Source: Microcaldota archaeon (GTDB taxonomy: Archaea > Micrarchaeota > Micrarchaeia > Micrarchaeales > Micrarchaeaceae). Taken from it: 32,597 bases of DNA. Shown here piece by piece: positions 12,961 through 21,189 of the stretch. The position numbers were made by a program, and so were the translations under genes. Location of the stretch: positions 70,289 to 102,885 of the forward strand of contig DAHWRK010000001.1 of the NCBI GenBank assembly GCA_027339055.1, in the 5' to 3' direction. Position 1 is the first letter of the stretch. Every line of letters begins with the position of its first letter. Below the pieces are notes generated by a model. The model was not told the DNA's origin. It did not search any database and was given only the letters and a program-made list of their open reading frames with translations.

Positions 12961-13764
12961 ATGGAGCTGATTTACATGATAGAGCAAAACCTTGATGAAT
13001 TGGAGGAGAAGAGCATATACATAATGAGGGAAGCCAAGGAGCGCTTTGGAAACATGGCAGCGCTTTGGAGCATGGGAAAAGACAGCACAGTAATGCTGGC
13101 GCTGGCTCGCAAGGCTTTCATGGGCAAGGTCCCTTTCCCTGTCATACATATAGACAATGGAATAGACTTCCCGGAAACTTACGAGTTTAGGGAGAAACTG
13201 GCCAAGAAGTGGAAGCTTGACCTCATAGTGCAAAATAGCGACATAAAGCCGGAGATATCTGGATACGCCTGCTGCGGTGCCAACAAGACGGTGGCGCTCA
13301 AGAAGATAATGAGAGAGAGGGGCTTCGATGCCCTTATAGTTTCGATAAGGAGGGACGAACACGGGATAAGGGGGAAAGAGAGGTACATATCCCCAAGGAC
13401 CAAGGACTTCAAGTGGAAATACAAGAACCAGCCAGCGGAACTGTGGAACGATTATTCGTCAAAGCAGGGCAATGGGGGCCACATACGCGTGCACCCGCTG
13501 CTGGATTGGAACGAGATAGATATATGGAATTACATAAAACGCGAAAAGATACCGATAAACAGCCTCTACTTCGCAAGGGACGGGACGAGATATAGAAGCC
13601 TTGGATGCACGCACTGCACCGTGCCGATAAAGTCAAACGCTGACAGCATTGACAAGATAATAAGCGAGCTCAGAAGCACCAAGGTGGAAGAAAGGAGCGG
13701 AAGGCAGCAGGACAAGGAGACGGCCTATATAATGGAGAAGCTGAGGGCGCTCGGCTATATGTGA
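12961..13764 (+). CDS. cysD: Sulfate adenylyltransferase subunit 2 (CysD)
   Basis: The catalytic PP-loop subunit of heterodimeric ATP sulfurylase, which makes adenosine 5'-phosphosulfate from ATP and sulfate with CysN. The 267-residue sequence has the CysD form of the PP-loop, LWSMGKDSTVM (36-46), then LARKAFMGKVPFPVIHIDNG, VSIRRDEHGIRGKERYISPR, NQPAELWN and IRVHPLLDWNEIDIWNYI. The C-terminus has YRSLGCTHC, TKVEERSGRQQD and MEKLRALGYM, corresponding to the end of bacterial CysD. It is shorter than the E. coli protein (302) because a segment before YRSLGC is reduced. ATG 12961 is used; ATG 12976 has GGAG 9 bp upstream and may be the real start. cysN begins 9 bp downstream. PAPS reductase is less likely because of the CysD-specific blocks and the CysN partner. 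Confidence 0.88.
   Translation: MELIYMIEQNLDELEEKSIYIMREAKERFGNMAALWSMGKDSTVMLALARKAFMGKVPFPVIHIDNGIDFPETYEFREKLAKKWKLDLIVQNSDIKPEISGYACCGANKTVALKKIMRERGFDALIVSIRRDEHGIRGKERYISPRTKDFKWKYKNQPAELWNDYSSKQGNGGHIRVHPLLDWNEIDIWNYIKREKIPINSLYFARDGTRYRSLGCTHCTVPIKSNADSIDKIISELRSTKVEERSGRQQDKETAYIMEKLRALGYM
13736..13760 (+). repeat. 25-nt direct repeat, copy 2 (end of cysD)
   Basis: Identical to 12920-12944 and in the same reading frame. It encodes KLRALGY at the CysD C-terminus. Confidence 0.9.
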
Positions 13765-13773
13765 GGTATCCGT

Positions 13774-14994
13774 ATGCACATCCAACAGATAACCATGCTA
13801 GGACACAAGGACCACGGCAAGTCCACGCTGATAGGTTCCCTTCTTATGAGCACCGGGTCGGCTACAGATGAGCGCATAGCAGATGCAAAGAGCACCAGCA
13901 AAAAGCTCGGGAGGCAGTTCGAGCCTGCTTTTATACTGGATGCATTTTCCGAGGAGCGGGAGGGAGGCCTCACGATAGATACGGCCAGGGCTCAGATAAA
14001 ATACAGAGGAAAGGCATTTGAGCTCATAGATGTCCCGGGGCACGATGAACTGATAAAGAACATGCTCAGCGGAGCATCATACGCAACCACTGCAGTGCTG
14101 GTGGTATCGGCTGCGAAGGACGAGGGCATAAAGCCGCAGACAAAAAGGCATCTTTTTCTTGCCAAAATGCTTGGAATAAGGCATTTTGTAGTTGCCGTCA
14201 ACAAGATGGACACGGTAGGCTATTCGCAGAACGATTATGAAATGATAAAGAACGATATAGCCGCTTATCTTGACGGCATAGGAGTCCATTCCCAAAGCGT
14301 AAACTTCGTGCCCATATCTGCATATAAATCGGAGAACATAATCTCGAAGTCCGGGAACATGCATTGGTACAGGGGCAAGCCACTGATGGAGCTCCTCCTC
14401 ACGTGCCACACTAAAAATTTTACGGGAAAGATGCCGCTTAGAGCCATAATCCAAGGAACGCTCGAGACCGAAAGCGGGATGGCGTATACGGCGAAGGTGC
14501 TGAGCGGCACCATAGAAGCCGGATCGAGCATAAGGATACTGCCGCTCAACAAGAAGGCAACCGTAAAAAGGCTTTATGTTAAAGGCAGGGAAGCGCGCAG
14601 CGCAAAGGCAGAGGAGAACATAGCGATAAACGTATCGCAGGATATGGGCAACATGCGAGGCGCGGTAATAAGCAGCACCAACATGACGAAATCTGCAAAC
14701 GCCATAAGCACTATGCTGTTTTTTGTAAAACCAGTTGGAGGAAGCGCGGAACTAAGGTTCAACGGCAATAGCACTAAAGCAAAGATAAGCCTGGACAAAG
14801 TCATAGACACCGTCACAGGCAAACCGAAAAATACCCAGAAGCCAAAGGCCCTTGACGCTGCCGAGTGCATAATAAGGCTGGAAAAAAAGGTAGCCGTAGA
14901 GGAATTTTCAAGCTTCAGAGACCTTGGCAGGTTCGTTGTCTACAGCTCAGGCAAGTTTGCAGGGATAGGAGTAGTGGAAAAGGTGCTTGGATAG
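13774..14994 (+). CDS. cysN: Sulfate adenylyltransferase subunit 1, GTPase (CysN)
   Basis: The EF-Tu-like GTPase subunit of ATP sulfurylase, whose GTP hydrolysis drives sulfate activation by CysD. It has 406 residues. G1 is GHKDHGKST (10-18), followed by the CysN-type switch EEREGGLTIDTARAQIKY, G3 DVPGH (86-90), G4 NKMD (143-146) and G5 near SAYKS. Two beta-barrel domains follow, with FTGKMPLRAIIQGTLE and TAKVLSGTIEAGSSIRILPL. No APS kinase (CysC) domain is fused. EF-1A is excluded by the switch sequence and by the CysD neighbour. The ATG has GAGGTATC upstream and lies 9 bp after cysD. The heterodimeric sulfurylase is mainly bacterial, so ancient transfer is possible. Confidence 0.87.
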   Translation: MHIQQITMLGHKDHGKSTLIGSLLMSTGSATDERIADAKSTSKKLGRQFEPAFILDAFSEEREGGLTIDTARAQIKYRGKAFELIDVPGHDELIKNMLSGASYATTAVLVVSAAKDEGIKPQTKRHLFLAKMLGIRHFVVAVNKMDTVGYSQNDYEMIKNDIAAYLDGIGVHSQSVNFVPISAYKSENIISKSGNMHWYRGKPLMELLLTCHTKNFTGKMPLRAIIQGTLETESGMAYTAKVLSGTIEAGSSIRILPLNKKATVKRLYVKGREARSAKAEENIAINVSQDMGNMRGAVISSTNMTKSANAISTMLFFVKPVGGSAELRFNGNSTKAKISLDKVIDTVTGKPKNTQKPKALDAAECIIRLEKKVAVEEFSSFRDLGRFVVYSSGKFAGIGVVEKVLG

Positions 14995-14998
14995 ATGA

Positions 14999-15170
14999 GA
15001 TTGCAGCAATCGGATGGATAATAACTAAGCCCTGAAAATTTCAGGGATGTAAACCTGCAAGGACTGGAATGATGCGGTTTGAGGTACATCAGAAAAACAT
15101 ATAAGGGCTTTTGGAAAAGATAATGCTGGAGTTGTAGGCGCTGGAATCCTAAAAGCGCCGAAAGGCGCAA
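14999..15170 (+). ncRNA. Candidate structured RNA in the gap after cysN
   Basis: A 242-bp gap without genes contains several complementary segments: GATTGC/GCAATC (14999-15011), TTGCAG/CTGCAA (15001-15006, 15055-15060), hairpin CCCTGAAAATTTCAGGG (15030-15046), TGATG/CATCA (15070-15074, 15087-15091), GGCGCT/AGCGCC (15137-15142, 15154-15159) and GCGCC-GAAA-GGCGC (15155-15168). Several are mutually exclusive: the last two share a strand, and AAGCCCT (15027-15033) can instead pair with AGGGCTT (15104-15110). The TATA box of the next gene lies downstream, so this would be a cysN 3' UTR or an independent RNA. No known RNA family was recognised. Confidence 0.3.
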
Positions 15171-15236
15171 TGCCTTTAAGGAAGCCGATATCAAAGTAAT
15201 TTTATACAATAGAGATCAACAAATTCAAAAGGTGTC

Positions 15237-15881
15237 TTGACGAAAATAAGGAGCGCTGACCTGGTTACATACATCAGAACCGCGCTTATAATAGTTGTCG
15301 CTTACTTGGTGATTGCAAAATTCTACGCATTCGCTATAATAATACTGCTTGCAATCGCAATGCTCTCCGATGCGATAGACGGATACTTCGCAGTCAGGGA
15401 GGAGAGCAAAGGCAAAATAGGCTTCATAACCTATGTCAGGGCCGCAACAGGAGACAAAAAGGAGTGGGAAGTAGTACATAAAATCAAGCAGCGCGTTGGG
15501 AAGAGCGCGCCTTACGGCCCGAGGATAGACATAGCAGGAGACAGGATAAGCGAATATGTATTGTGGGTGACGTTCGCGTTCCTCCATATAGTTCCGCTGT
15601 TCATACTCTTCATAATAATTATAAGGCACTCGTTTGCCGATGCACTTCTTGGCGCAAAAGGAACATCTTCAAAAATGCATTCCAGGATTGCACGCGCTCT
15701 CTACGCTTCCAACATAAGCAGGGCAGGCATACAGATAACCAAGTTCGTAACCTTCGCATACCTGGTGCTTGTGTACGTGCTTTCATACCCTCTTTGGATG
15801 GGCTATGTGCTTATAGGCATACTTACCGCTTACATACTTATAAGAGGTGTCGCCGAAATCTTTGAGGCTTTGCATGGCTGA
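15237..15881 (+). CDS. CDP-alcohol phosphatidyltransferase family protein with motif insertion
   Basis: An integral membrane enzyme family that moves a phosphatidyl-type group from a CDP-lipid to an alcohol such as glycerol phosphate, inositol phosphate or serine, in archaeal ether lipid synthesis. It has 214 residues and about five to six membrane segments. The signature D-x2-D-G...R...G-x3-D-x3-D is present as DAIDGYFAVR (45-54) and GPRIDIAGD (94-102), so D45, D48, D98 and D102 can bind metal. The spacing after the Arg is 39 residues rather than the usual 8, with an inserted charged loop (TGDKKEWEVVHKIKQRVGKS). The substrate cannot be told. The start is TTG at 15237 with GGTG just upstream and a TATA-like TTTTATAC at 15200-15207. 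Confidence 0.82.
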   Translation: MTKIRSADLVTYIRTALIIVVAYLVIAKFYAFAIIILLAIAMLSDAIDGYFAVREESKGKIGFITYVRAATGDKKEWEVVHKIKQRVGKSAPYGPRIDIAGDRISEYVLWVTFAFLHIVPLFILFIIIIRHSFADALLGAKGTSSKMHSRIARALYASNISRAGIQITKFVTFAYLVLVYVLSYPLWMGYVLIGILTAYILIRGVAEIFEALHG

Positions 15882-15889
15882 GCCCAAAT

Positions 15890-15904
15890 GACAATATATT
15901 TATA
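15890..15904 (+). promoter_or_regulatory. TATA box of the Yip1-like gene
   Basis: The run AATATATTTATAG is centred about 41 bp before the ATG at 15939. It suits a short-leader transcript. Confidence 0.45.
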
Positions 15905-15938
15905 GCCTGTTTGAGATTATTTGGCGATTAGTGATTAC

Positions 15939-16946
15939 ATGGATTTGAAAAACGGCACAACGAATAATGAGAAGCTTTCGCTCTGGGGCTATACCAAAAA
16001 GGCTTTGGATATAGCCCTGCATCCTAGCAGCGTAAGTGAGAGCTATAGCATAGGGGATGCTTTGGCATTTTATTACAAGGCAGCCATAATACCGGCCATA
16101 GCTGCAGCAGTTTTGGGATTCCTGCTGTTCTTCGCGTTCGGAAGCTTAGCGTTTGGAATTTTCAGCATATTTGACACGCTTCTGGGCGGAATAGTTGCTG
16201 TTGCGGGCGTGGTCATTGGGTTAGTGGGAGCCGCCATGGGGCTTGCTTATATACTACTTTTCATACCGATAGGCATAATCGTTGACGGGGCGATATACCA
16301 TTTCTTTGCAAAAACGCTATTCAAGCTTTGGAAAAATGACATATCAAAAACCATAACTGCCACTATGTATGCGACTTTTCCCGCAATGCTGTTAGTGTGG
16401 GCCTTTTTCATACCTATACTAGGCATGGTAGTTGCAATTGTGGTATCGATATGGAGCTTCATTATTTTGATAATATCCATGGCAAGGCAGCAGCAGGTAA
16501 GCGGATGGAGAGCCTTCGGAGGCATATTGATATCCAGCATAGTACTTGGCATAATAATTGTTGTGATAGAATTTATCTTTTTGCTGCCATTTTCGACCGG
16601 TATCGCAGGCCCTGCAATAGGGTCATCATATTGCATAGCCAATCCTGGGTTTCTATGCCTTAATGGCTCTTTCTCTAACGGAGTCATTTCTGCAGAAGTG
16701 GGCCAATCCATAGGAGTAAACATGATGAAGAGCAGGCTGTTCTTCGTCCCTTCCGGGCAGAGCCTTAGCGCTTCGGATCCATCTTATTACATAGGCAATT
16801 TAAGCAGCGGCAGTTTAGTTAACGTAAAAATTGCGGGAGTAAAGGCGGTAAATAATGTAGTAGTAGGAAACCTAACTCTAGAGTATTATACTTCGGTATC
16901 GCAAAGCACGCCATATATAAAAAATCTTGCGTATTATGAAAGCTGA
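15939..16946 (+). CDS. Yip1-like multi-pass membrane protein with exposed C-terminal domain
   Basis: About 335 residues. The first 220 resemble the Yip1 domain of prokaryotes: an N-terminal cytoplasmic segment with LDIALHPSSV, then five hydrophobic segments including GDALAFYYKAAIIPAIAAAV, GAIYHFFAKTLFKLW, KTITATMYATFPAMLLVWAF, IPILGMVVAIVVSIWSFI and GGILISSIVLGIIIVVIEFI. The last 110 residues are hydrophilic and beta-rich (GQSIGVNMMKSRLFFVPSGQ, NVKIAGVKAVNNVVVGNLTL), probably outside the membrane, and resemble small domains seen on archaeal pilin-like proteins. Function is unknown. An in-frame TTG at 15921 is an alternative start. It stands alone between its own promoter and that of carA. Confidence 0.68.
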   Translation: MDLKNGTTNNEKLSLWGYTKKALDIALHPSSVSESYSIGDALAFYYKAAIIPAIAAAVLGFLLFFAFGSLAFGIFSIFDTLLGGIVAVAGVVIGLVGAAMGLAYILLFIPIGIIVDGAIYHFFAKTLFKLWKNDISKTITATMYATFPAMLLVWAFFIPILGMVVAIVVSIWSFIILIISMARQQQVSGWRAFGGILISSIVLGIIIVVIEFIFLLPFSTGIAGPAIGSSYCIANPGFLCLNGSFSNGVISAEVGQSIGVNMMKSRLFFVPSGQSLSASDPSYYIGNLSSGSLVNVKIAGVKAVNNVVVGNLTLEYYTSVSQSTPYIKNLAYYES

Positions 16947-16952
16947 TTGCGT

Positions 16953-16965
16953 AGTATATTTATAA
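16953..16965 (+). promoter_or_regulatory. TATA box of carAB
   Basis: AGTATATTTATAA is centred about 36 bp before the carA ATG at 16995, as expected for a near-leaderless archaeal message. No carbamoyl-phosphate-related operator is evident. Confidence 0.5.
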
Positions 16966-16994
16966 TAGTACGGTTAAATTCCTATACAGATTAG

Positions 16995-18092
16995 ATGTCT
17001 GAGAGAAACGATGTTGCTTACCTCGTTCTTGAAGACGGTTCTGTTTATCCTGGCATACGCTTTGGCTCTCATTCTAACGCGGAAGGCGAAGTAGTCTTTA
17101 CCACTTCCATGAACGGATATGTCGAATCGCTCTCTGATCCATCTTATAAAGGCCAGATTCTCGCAATAACACATCCGCTCGTAGGGAATTACGGCGTACC
17201 GGAAAAAATCAGGCGCAACGGAATACTCACGAATTTCGAATCCGAAATGATACAAGTTTCTGGATTGATACTAGGCGAGATAACCCACGGCTCAGAATGG
17301 AATTCCGAAAAAAGCCTTGAGAGATGGCTCGATGATGAAAACGTTCCGGGAATATCCGGCATAGATACGCGGGCTCTTGCACTGCATATACGTGAGAAGG
17401 GCACAATGGCAGGCATCATTTCTAGTTCGAAAGAGTTTAATAAAGTCAGAAATTACGAAAGCATAAATTTTGTAGAAATGGTATCGATAAAACAACCATT
17501 AATTTACGAGAACAAAGGGCCAAAAATTGCAGTCATAGATTATGGCTTGAAGGAGGGAATTTTGGAATGCATATATTCAATGGGATATTCGATAGTAAGG
17601 CTGCCGCATGATGCGACTGAAGAACAGGTTCTTTCTTACAATCCAAAGGGCATAGTTCTGACCAACGGGCCTGGAAACCCATTGCTGCTAAGCAGAGAGA
17701 CCGAAAACGTTGCTAAGCTGATGGAACATAACATACCGGTTTTGGGCATATGCTTGGGACATCAGCTTGTAGCCATGGCATCGGGAATGGAGATAAGGAA
17801 AATGGGCTTCGGGCACAGGGCAATAAACAAAGGAGTAATGGAATTGCATACAGGAAAGTGCATGATAACGACGCACAATCATGGCTATGCGGTTTTTGGA
17901 GATGTGCCTGACGGCGTTGAGATTTCGCACGTTTCGCTTGACGACAGAACCATAGAAGGAATGACAATCAAAAGGCATAACGTTATTACGGCACAATTCC
18001 ATCCTGAGGCAAGGCCTGGAACTAAAGACGGATTCAGGATATTTGAACTTTTTGATTATGCAGTAAAAGGTTTTATCGGTGGAAAAAGATAA
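16995..18092 (+). CDS. carA: Carbamoyl-phosphate synthase small subunit
   Basis: The glutaminase subunit, which releases ammonia from glutamine and channels it to CarB for carbamoyl phosphate, the precursor of pyrimidines and arginine. It has 365 residues. The N-terminal CarA domain shows VLEDGSVYPG, FTTSMNGYVESLSDPSYKGQ and GIDTRALALHIREKG. The class I amidotransferase domain starts near 175 with IAVIDYGLKEGIL, the nucleophile C253 is in LGICLGHQL, and the H336/E338 pair is in AQFHPEA. All catalytic residues are present. The last 14 bp overlap the GTG start of carB in another frame, so translation is probably coupled. Confidence 0.96.
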   Translation: MSERNDVAYLVLEDGSVYPGIRFGSHSNAEGEVVFTTSMNGYVESLSDPSYKGQILAITHPLVGNYGVPEKIRRNGILTNFESEMIQVSGLILGEITHGSEWNSEKSLERWLDDENVPGISGIDTRALALHIREKGTMAGIISSSKEFNKVRNYESINFVEMVSIKQPLIYENKGPKIAVIDYGLKEGILECIYSMGYSIVRLPHDATEEQVLSYNPKGIVLTNGPGNPLLLSRETENVAKLMEHNIPVLGICLGHQLVAMASGMEIRKMGFGHRAINKGVMELHTGKCMITTHNHGYAVFGDVPDGVEISHVSLDDRTIEGMTIKRHNVITAQFHPEARPGTKDGFRIFELFDYAVKGFIGGKR

Positions 18093-21000
18093 GAAAAATA
18101 AAGTACTGCTCATAGGCTCTGGAGGCATAAAGGTAGCAGAAGCAGCAGAATTCGACTACAGCGGTTCCCAGGCGCTGCGCGCACTAAGGGATTCCGGAAT
18201 TAAGAGCATTGTGCTAAACCCAAACGTGGCTACCGTGCAGACCAGCTACACAATGGCGGATTCTGTTTACATATTGCCAATATCTTCCGAATATATCAAG
18301 CGCGTAATAGAGAAAGAAAAGCCAGATGCGATACTGCCGGGGTTCGGCGGGCAGACGGCGCTCAGTGCATGCCTGGAGCTTTGGGACGAAGGATTTCTTC
18401 AGGCCAAAGGAGTAGAATTTTTTGGCACGTCTCCTGACGGGATTAAAAATGCGCTGGGAAGGGCGGATTTCCAAAGGCTGATGAGGAAGCTCAAAATACC
18501 GGTTCCCCCTAGCTTCGGGGTCAGAAGCGCCGAGGAAGGGATTGATGCAGCTAAGAGGCTCGGATTCCCGGTAATGTGCAGGGTAAGCTTCAACTTGGGG
18601 GGCAGAGGGTCTTTCGTAGCACATAGCTTGGAGGAGTTCGAAAGCTCAATATCTAGGGCGTTTGCGCAGAGCGGAACGGGCGAGGCGCTTGTTGAAAAGT
18701 ACCTTAGCGGCTGGAAAGAGCTCGAATACGAAGTAATGAGGGACAAAGAAGGAAATACTGCCATAATCGCGTGCCTCGAAAACCTGGACCCTATGGGCAC
18801 GCATACCGGAGAATCGGTAGTAGTGGCTCCCGCTCAGACCTTGGACAACTATGTGTACCAGGAGATGCGAAGCATGGCAATACGCGTAGCCGAATCGATA
18901 AGCTTAATAGGAGAATGCAACGTGCAATTTGCTCTGAATCCAAACAGCTACGAATTTTTCGTGATAGAAACCAACCCGAGGATGTCAAGGTCCTCGGCGC
19001 TAGCAAGCAAGGTGACAGGGTATCCGATAGCGTATGTAGCGGCAAAGCTGGCGCTCGGATGCAGGCTTCACGAACTGCAAAACGAGATTTCGCGCAGCAC
19101 AAGCGCATATTTTGAGCCCAGTCTGGATTATATTGCGATAAAGATGCCGCGTTGGGACAATAAAAAGTTCGAGATGGCTGAGGATTCTGTAGGCAGCGAG
19201 ATGAAAAGCATAGGAGAAGTAATGAGCATAGGCAGGAATTTCGAGGAGTCATTGCAAAAGGCAGTAAGAATGTTGGATATTGGCGAGGAGGGCGTCATAA
19301 GCACGAACGAAGCGATAAAGGCCATGAGCAAAGGCGAGGCAGTGTCGGCCCTGAGGACGAGGAAACCATATTGGTTTCTTTACGCCGCCAAAGCTTTTGA
19401 AGAAGGCGCAGGCGTTGAAGAAATTCACGATGCCACGGGAATAAACGCATTCTTTCTCGAAAAGATTAAGAATTTGGTCGGCAAATATGCCGAATTTTGC
19501 AATCTGAAAGAGGATAAGAAAAAAGAGATTGTTGAATTCATGCTCGGCCTCGGATTTTCCGAGAAGCAGCTTGGCTACAAAGGCCCCGGTCAAAAGGCAA
19601 AGCACATAGATACGCTGGCCGGCGAATGGCCTTCCGATGCAAATTACATGTACCTTACCAGAAATGCGATTTTGGACGAGGCAGAAAAGCAGGATGGAAA
19701 AGATAGCGTGCTATTTCTCGGAGCAGGGTGTTTCAGGATAGGCGTTTCCGTAGAATTTGATTACGCAACCGTGATGGCTGCGAGCGCGGCTAAGAAGCTG
19801 GGAAAAAGCGTGGTTATGCTAAACTGCAACCCTGAAACCGTATCTACCGACTGGAATTTCTCAAAAATACTGTTGTTCGATCGCGTAGGTGCCGAATCTG
19901 TAATCTCTATATCGAAGAGTTTCGGCGTAAATGATGCAGTTGTTTTTACAGCCGGGCAGATAGGCAACAATATATCCGAGGAATTGCACGGGAGTGGGAT
20001 AAATATACTTGGCAGCGGGCACAAAGCAATAGAAAGTGCGGAAAACAGGAAGTTATTTTCAAACATAATAAATGAGCTCGGCATAAAGGAACCGGAGTGG
20101 GAGAGCGTAGCTTCGGTATCCGAAGCAGTAAATTTTGCAGCAAGAGCGGGTTATCCGCTCATGGTCCGGCCTAGCTTTGTGCTCAGCGGATCTTCCATGG
20201 GGATAGTAAAGAATGAAGACGAGCTAAGAAGAAAGGTTTTGGGAATAGAAAAACGATACATGCACAAGCCAGTAGTTATATCAAAGTTCATATCCGATGC
20301 TGAAGAAGCAGACCTGGATTGCGCAACCGATGGGAAATCAATAATCGGAGTTCCGCTTTTCCATATAGAGGAGGCAGGAATCCACAGCGGCGATTCTACA
20401 ATGCAGGCTTTCCCGACAGAGTCAAAAGAGGCCAAGGATAGGGAGCACGTTGTTGAAAAGATGAAAAGAATTGCAGAAAGCTTGGTGGAAAGGCTTCGCA
20501 TACGCGGGCCGTTCAACCTGCAGTTTGCCATAAAAGATGAAGTACCTTACGTTATAGAGCTCAACCTCAGGGCCAGCAGGTCCATGCCATTCAGTTCCAA
20601 AGCCACCGGCACAGAAATCCTGGATTATGCAATGAAGGGATGCCTGTACAATTTTGACTGGGACGGGTTCTACAACCCGAAGCTAAAGGCATATGGGATA
20701 AAATCGCCGCAATTCTCATGGGCACAGATAAAGGGGGCGTACCCTTGCCTTGGAGCAGAAATGAAAAGTACTGGAGAGGTGGCCTCTTTCGATAAGGACA
20801 TAGATGCAGCGCTTCTTAAAAGCTGGATTTCCGCCCAGCCAAACAGAATGCCGCAAAAGGGGGCGTTGGTTTATGGGAATGGAGCATCTACCGAAACGCT
20901 CGAAAGGGAGTTGGAGGATAGGACAAGCCTGAAACTTTACAGCCTAGAAGGTTTTGAAGCCAGCAGAGGAGCAGAGACATTATCAGAAAAAGAAGCACTG

Positions 21001-21189
21001 AATTTTCTTAGGGACAAAACCATAGATATAGTTTTTACTGACGGACACATCCCCGAAAAGGATTACAGTGTAAGGAGGGCTTGCGCAGATTTTAATGTTC
21101 CGATGGTATTAAATTCCAGGCTTGGATTAGGGCTTGCGAAAGCCTTGGGGGCAAAAACCGATGCTAATGAGCTCAAAGATTATTGGTGA
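18079..21189 (+). CDS. carB: Carbamoyl-phosphate synthase large subunit
   Basis: The ATP-grasp subunit that makes carbamoyl phosphate from bicarbonate, ammonia and two ATP. It has 1036 residues, slightly below the bacterial 1070. Both homologous halves are present: the first with LLIGSGGIKVAEAAEFDYSG, GFGGQTAL and FFVIETNPRMSRSSALASK, the second with LFLGAGCFRIGVSVEFDY, VRPSFVLSGSSM and VIELNLRASRSMPFSSK. A short oligomerisation segment near 400-545 separates them. The C-terminal MGS-like allosteric domain is shortened but recognisable (KGALVYGNGAS to VVLNSRLGLGLAKALG-like end). The start is GTG, overlapping carA. The stop overlaps the convergent aldo/keto reductase by 10 bp. Confidence 0.95.
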   Translation: MEKDKKNKVLLIGSGGIKVAEAAEFDYSGSQALRALRDSGIKSIVLNPNVATVQTSYTMADSVYILPISSEYIKRVIEKEKPDAILPGFGGQTALSACLELWDEGFLQAKGVEFFGTSPDGIKNALGRADFQRLMRKLKIPVPPSFGVRSAEEGIDAAKRLGFPVMCRVSFNLGGRGSFVAHSLEEFESSISRAFAQSGTGEALVEKYLSGWKELEYEVMRDKEGNTAIIACLENLDPMGTHTGESVVVAPAQTLDNYVYQEMRSMAIRVAESISLIGECNVQFALNPNSYEFFVIETNPRMSRSSALASKVTGYPIAYVAAKLALGCRLHELQNEISRSTSAYFEPSLDYIAIKMPRWDNKKFEMAEDSVGSEMKSIGEVMSIGRNFEESLQKAVRMLDIGEEGVISTNEAIKAMSKGEAVSALRTRKPYWFLYAAKAFEEGAGVEEIHDATGINAFFLEKIKNLVGKYAEFCNLKEDKKKEIVEFMLGLGFSEKQLGYKGPGQKAKHIDTLAGEWPSDANYMYLTRNAILDEAEKQDGKDSVLFLGAGCFRIGVSVEFDYATVMAASAAKKLGKSVVMLNCNPETVSTDWNFSKILLFDRVGAESVISISKSFGVNDAVVFTAGQIGNNISEELHGSGINILGSGHKAIESAENRKLFSNIINELGIKEPEWESVASVSEAVNFAARAGYPLMVRPSFVLSGSSMGIVKNEDELRRKVLGIEKRYMHKPVVISKFISDAEEADLDCATDGKSIIGVPLFHIEEAGIHSGDSTMQAFPTESKEAKDREHVVEKMKRIAESLVERLRIRGPFNLQFAIKDEVPYVIELNLRASRSMPFSSKATGTEILDYAMKGCLYNFDWDGFYNPKLKAYGIKSPQFSWAQIKGAYPCLGAEMKSTGEVASFDKDIDAALLKSWISAQPNRMPQKGALVYGNGASTETLERELEDRTSLKLYSLEGFEASRGAETLSEKEALNFLRDKTIDIVFTDGHIPEKDYSVRRACADFNVPMVLNSRLGLGLAKALGAKTDANELKDYW

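Noticed and set aside
12700-13362. 220-residue minus-strand frame antisense to the RHH gene and cysD
   Set aside because: The plus-strand frames have clear RHH and CysD motifs. The antisense frame is a Tyr/Arg/Leu-rich shadow without domains.
12961-14994. Reading CysD as DndC of a phosphorothioate DNA-modification system next to a broken restriction gene
   Set aside because: The PP-loop form, the ELWN and IRVHPLLDW blocks and the adjacent CysN are specific to ATP sulfurylase, and no DndA, B, D or E is present.
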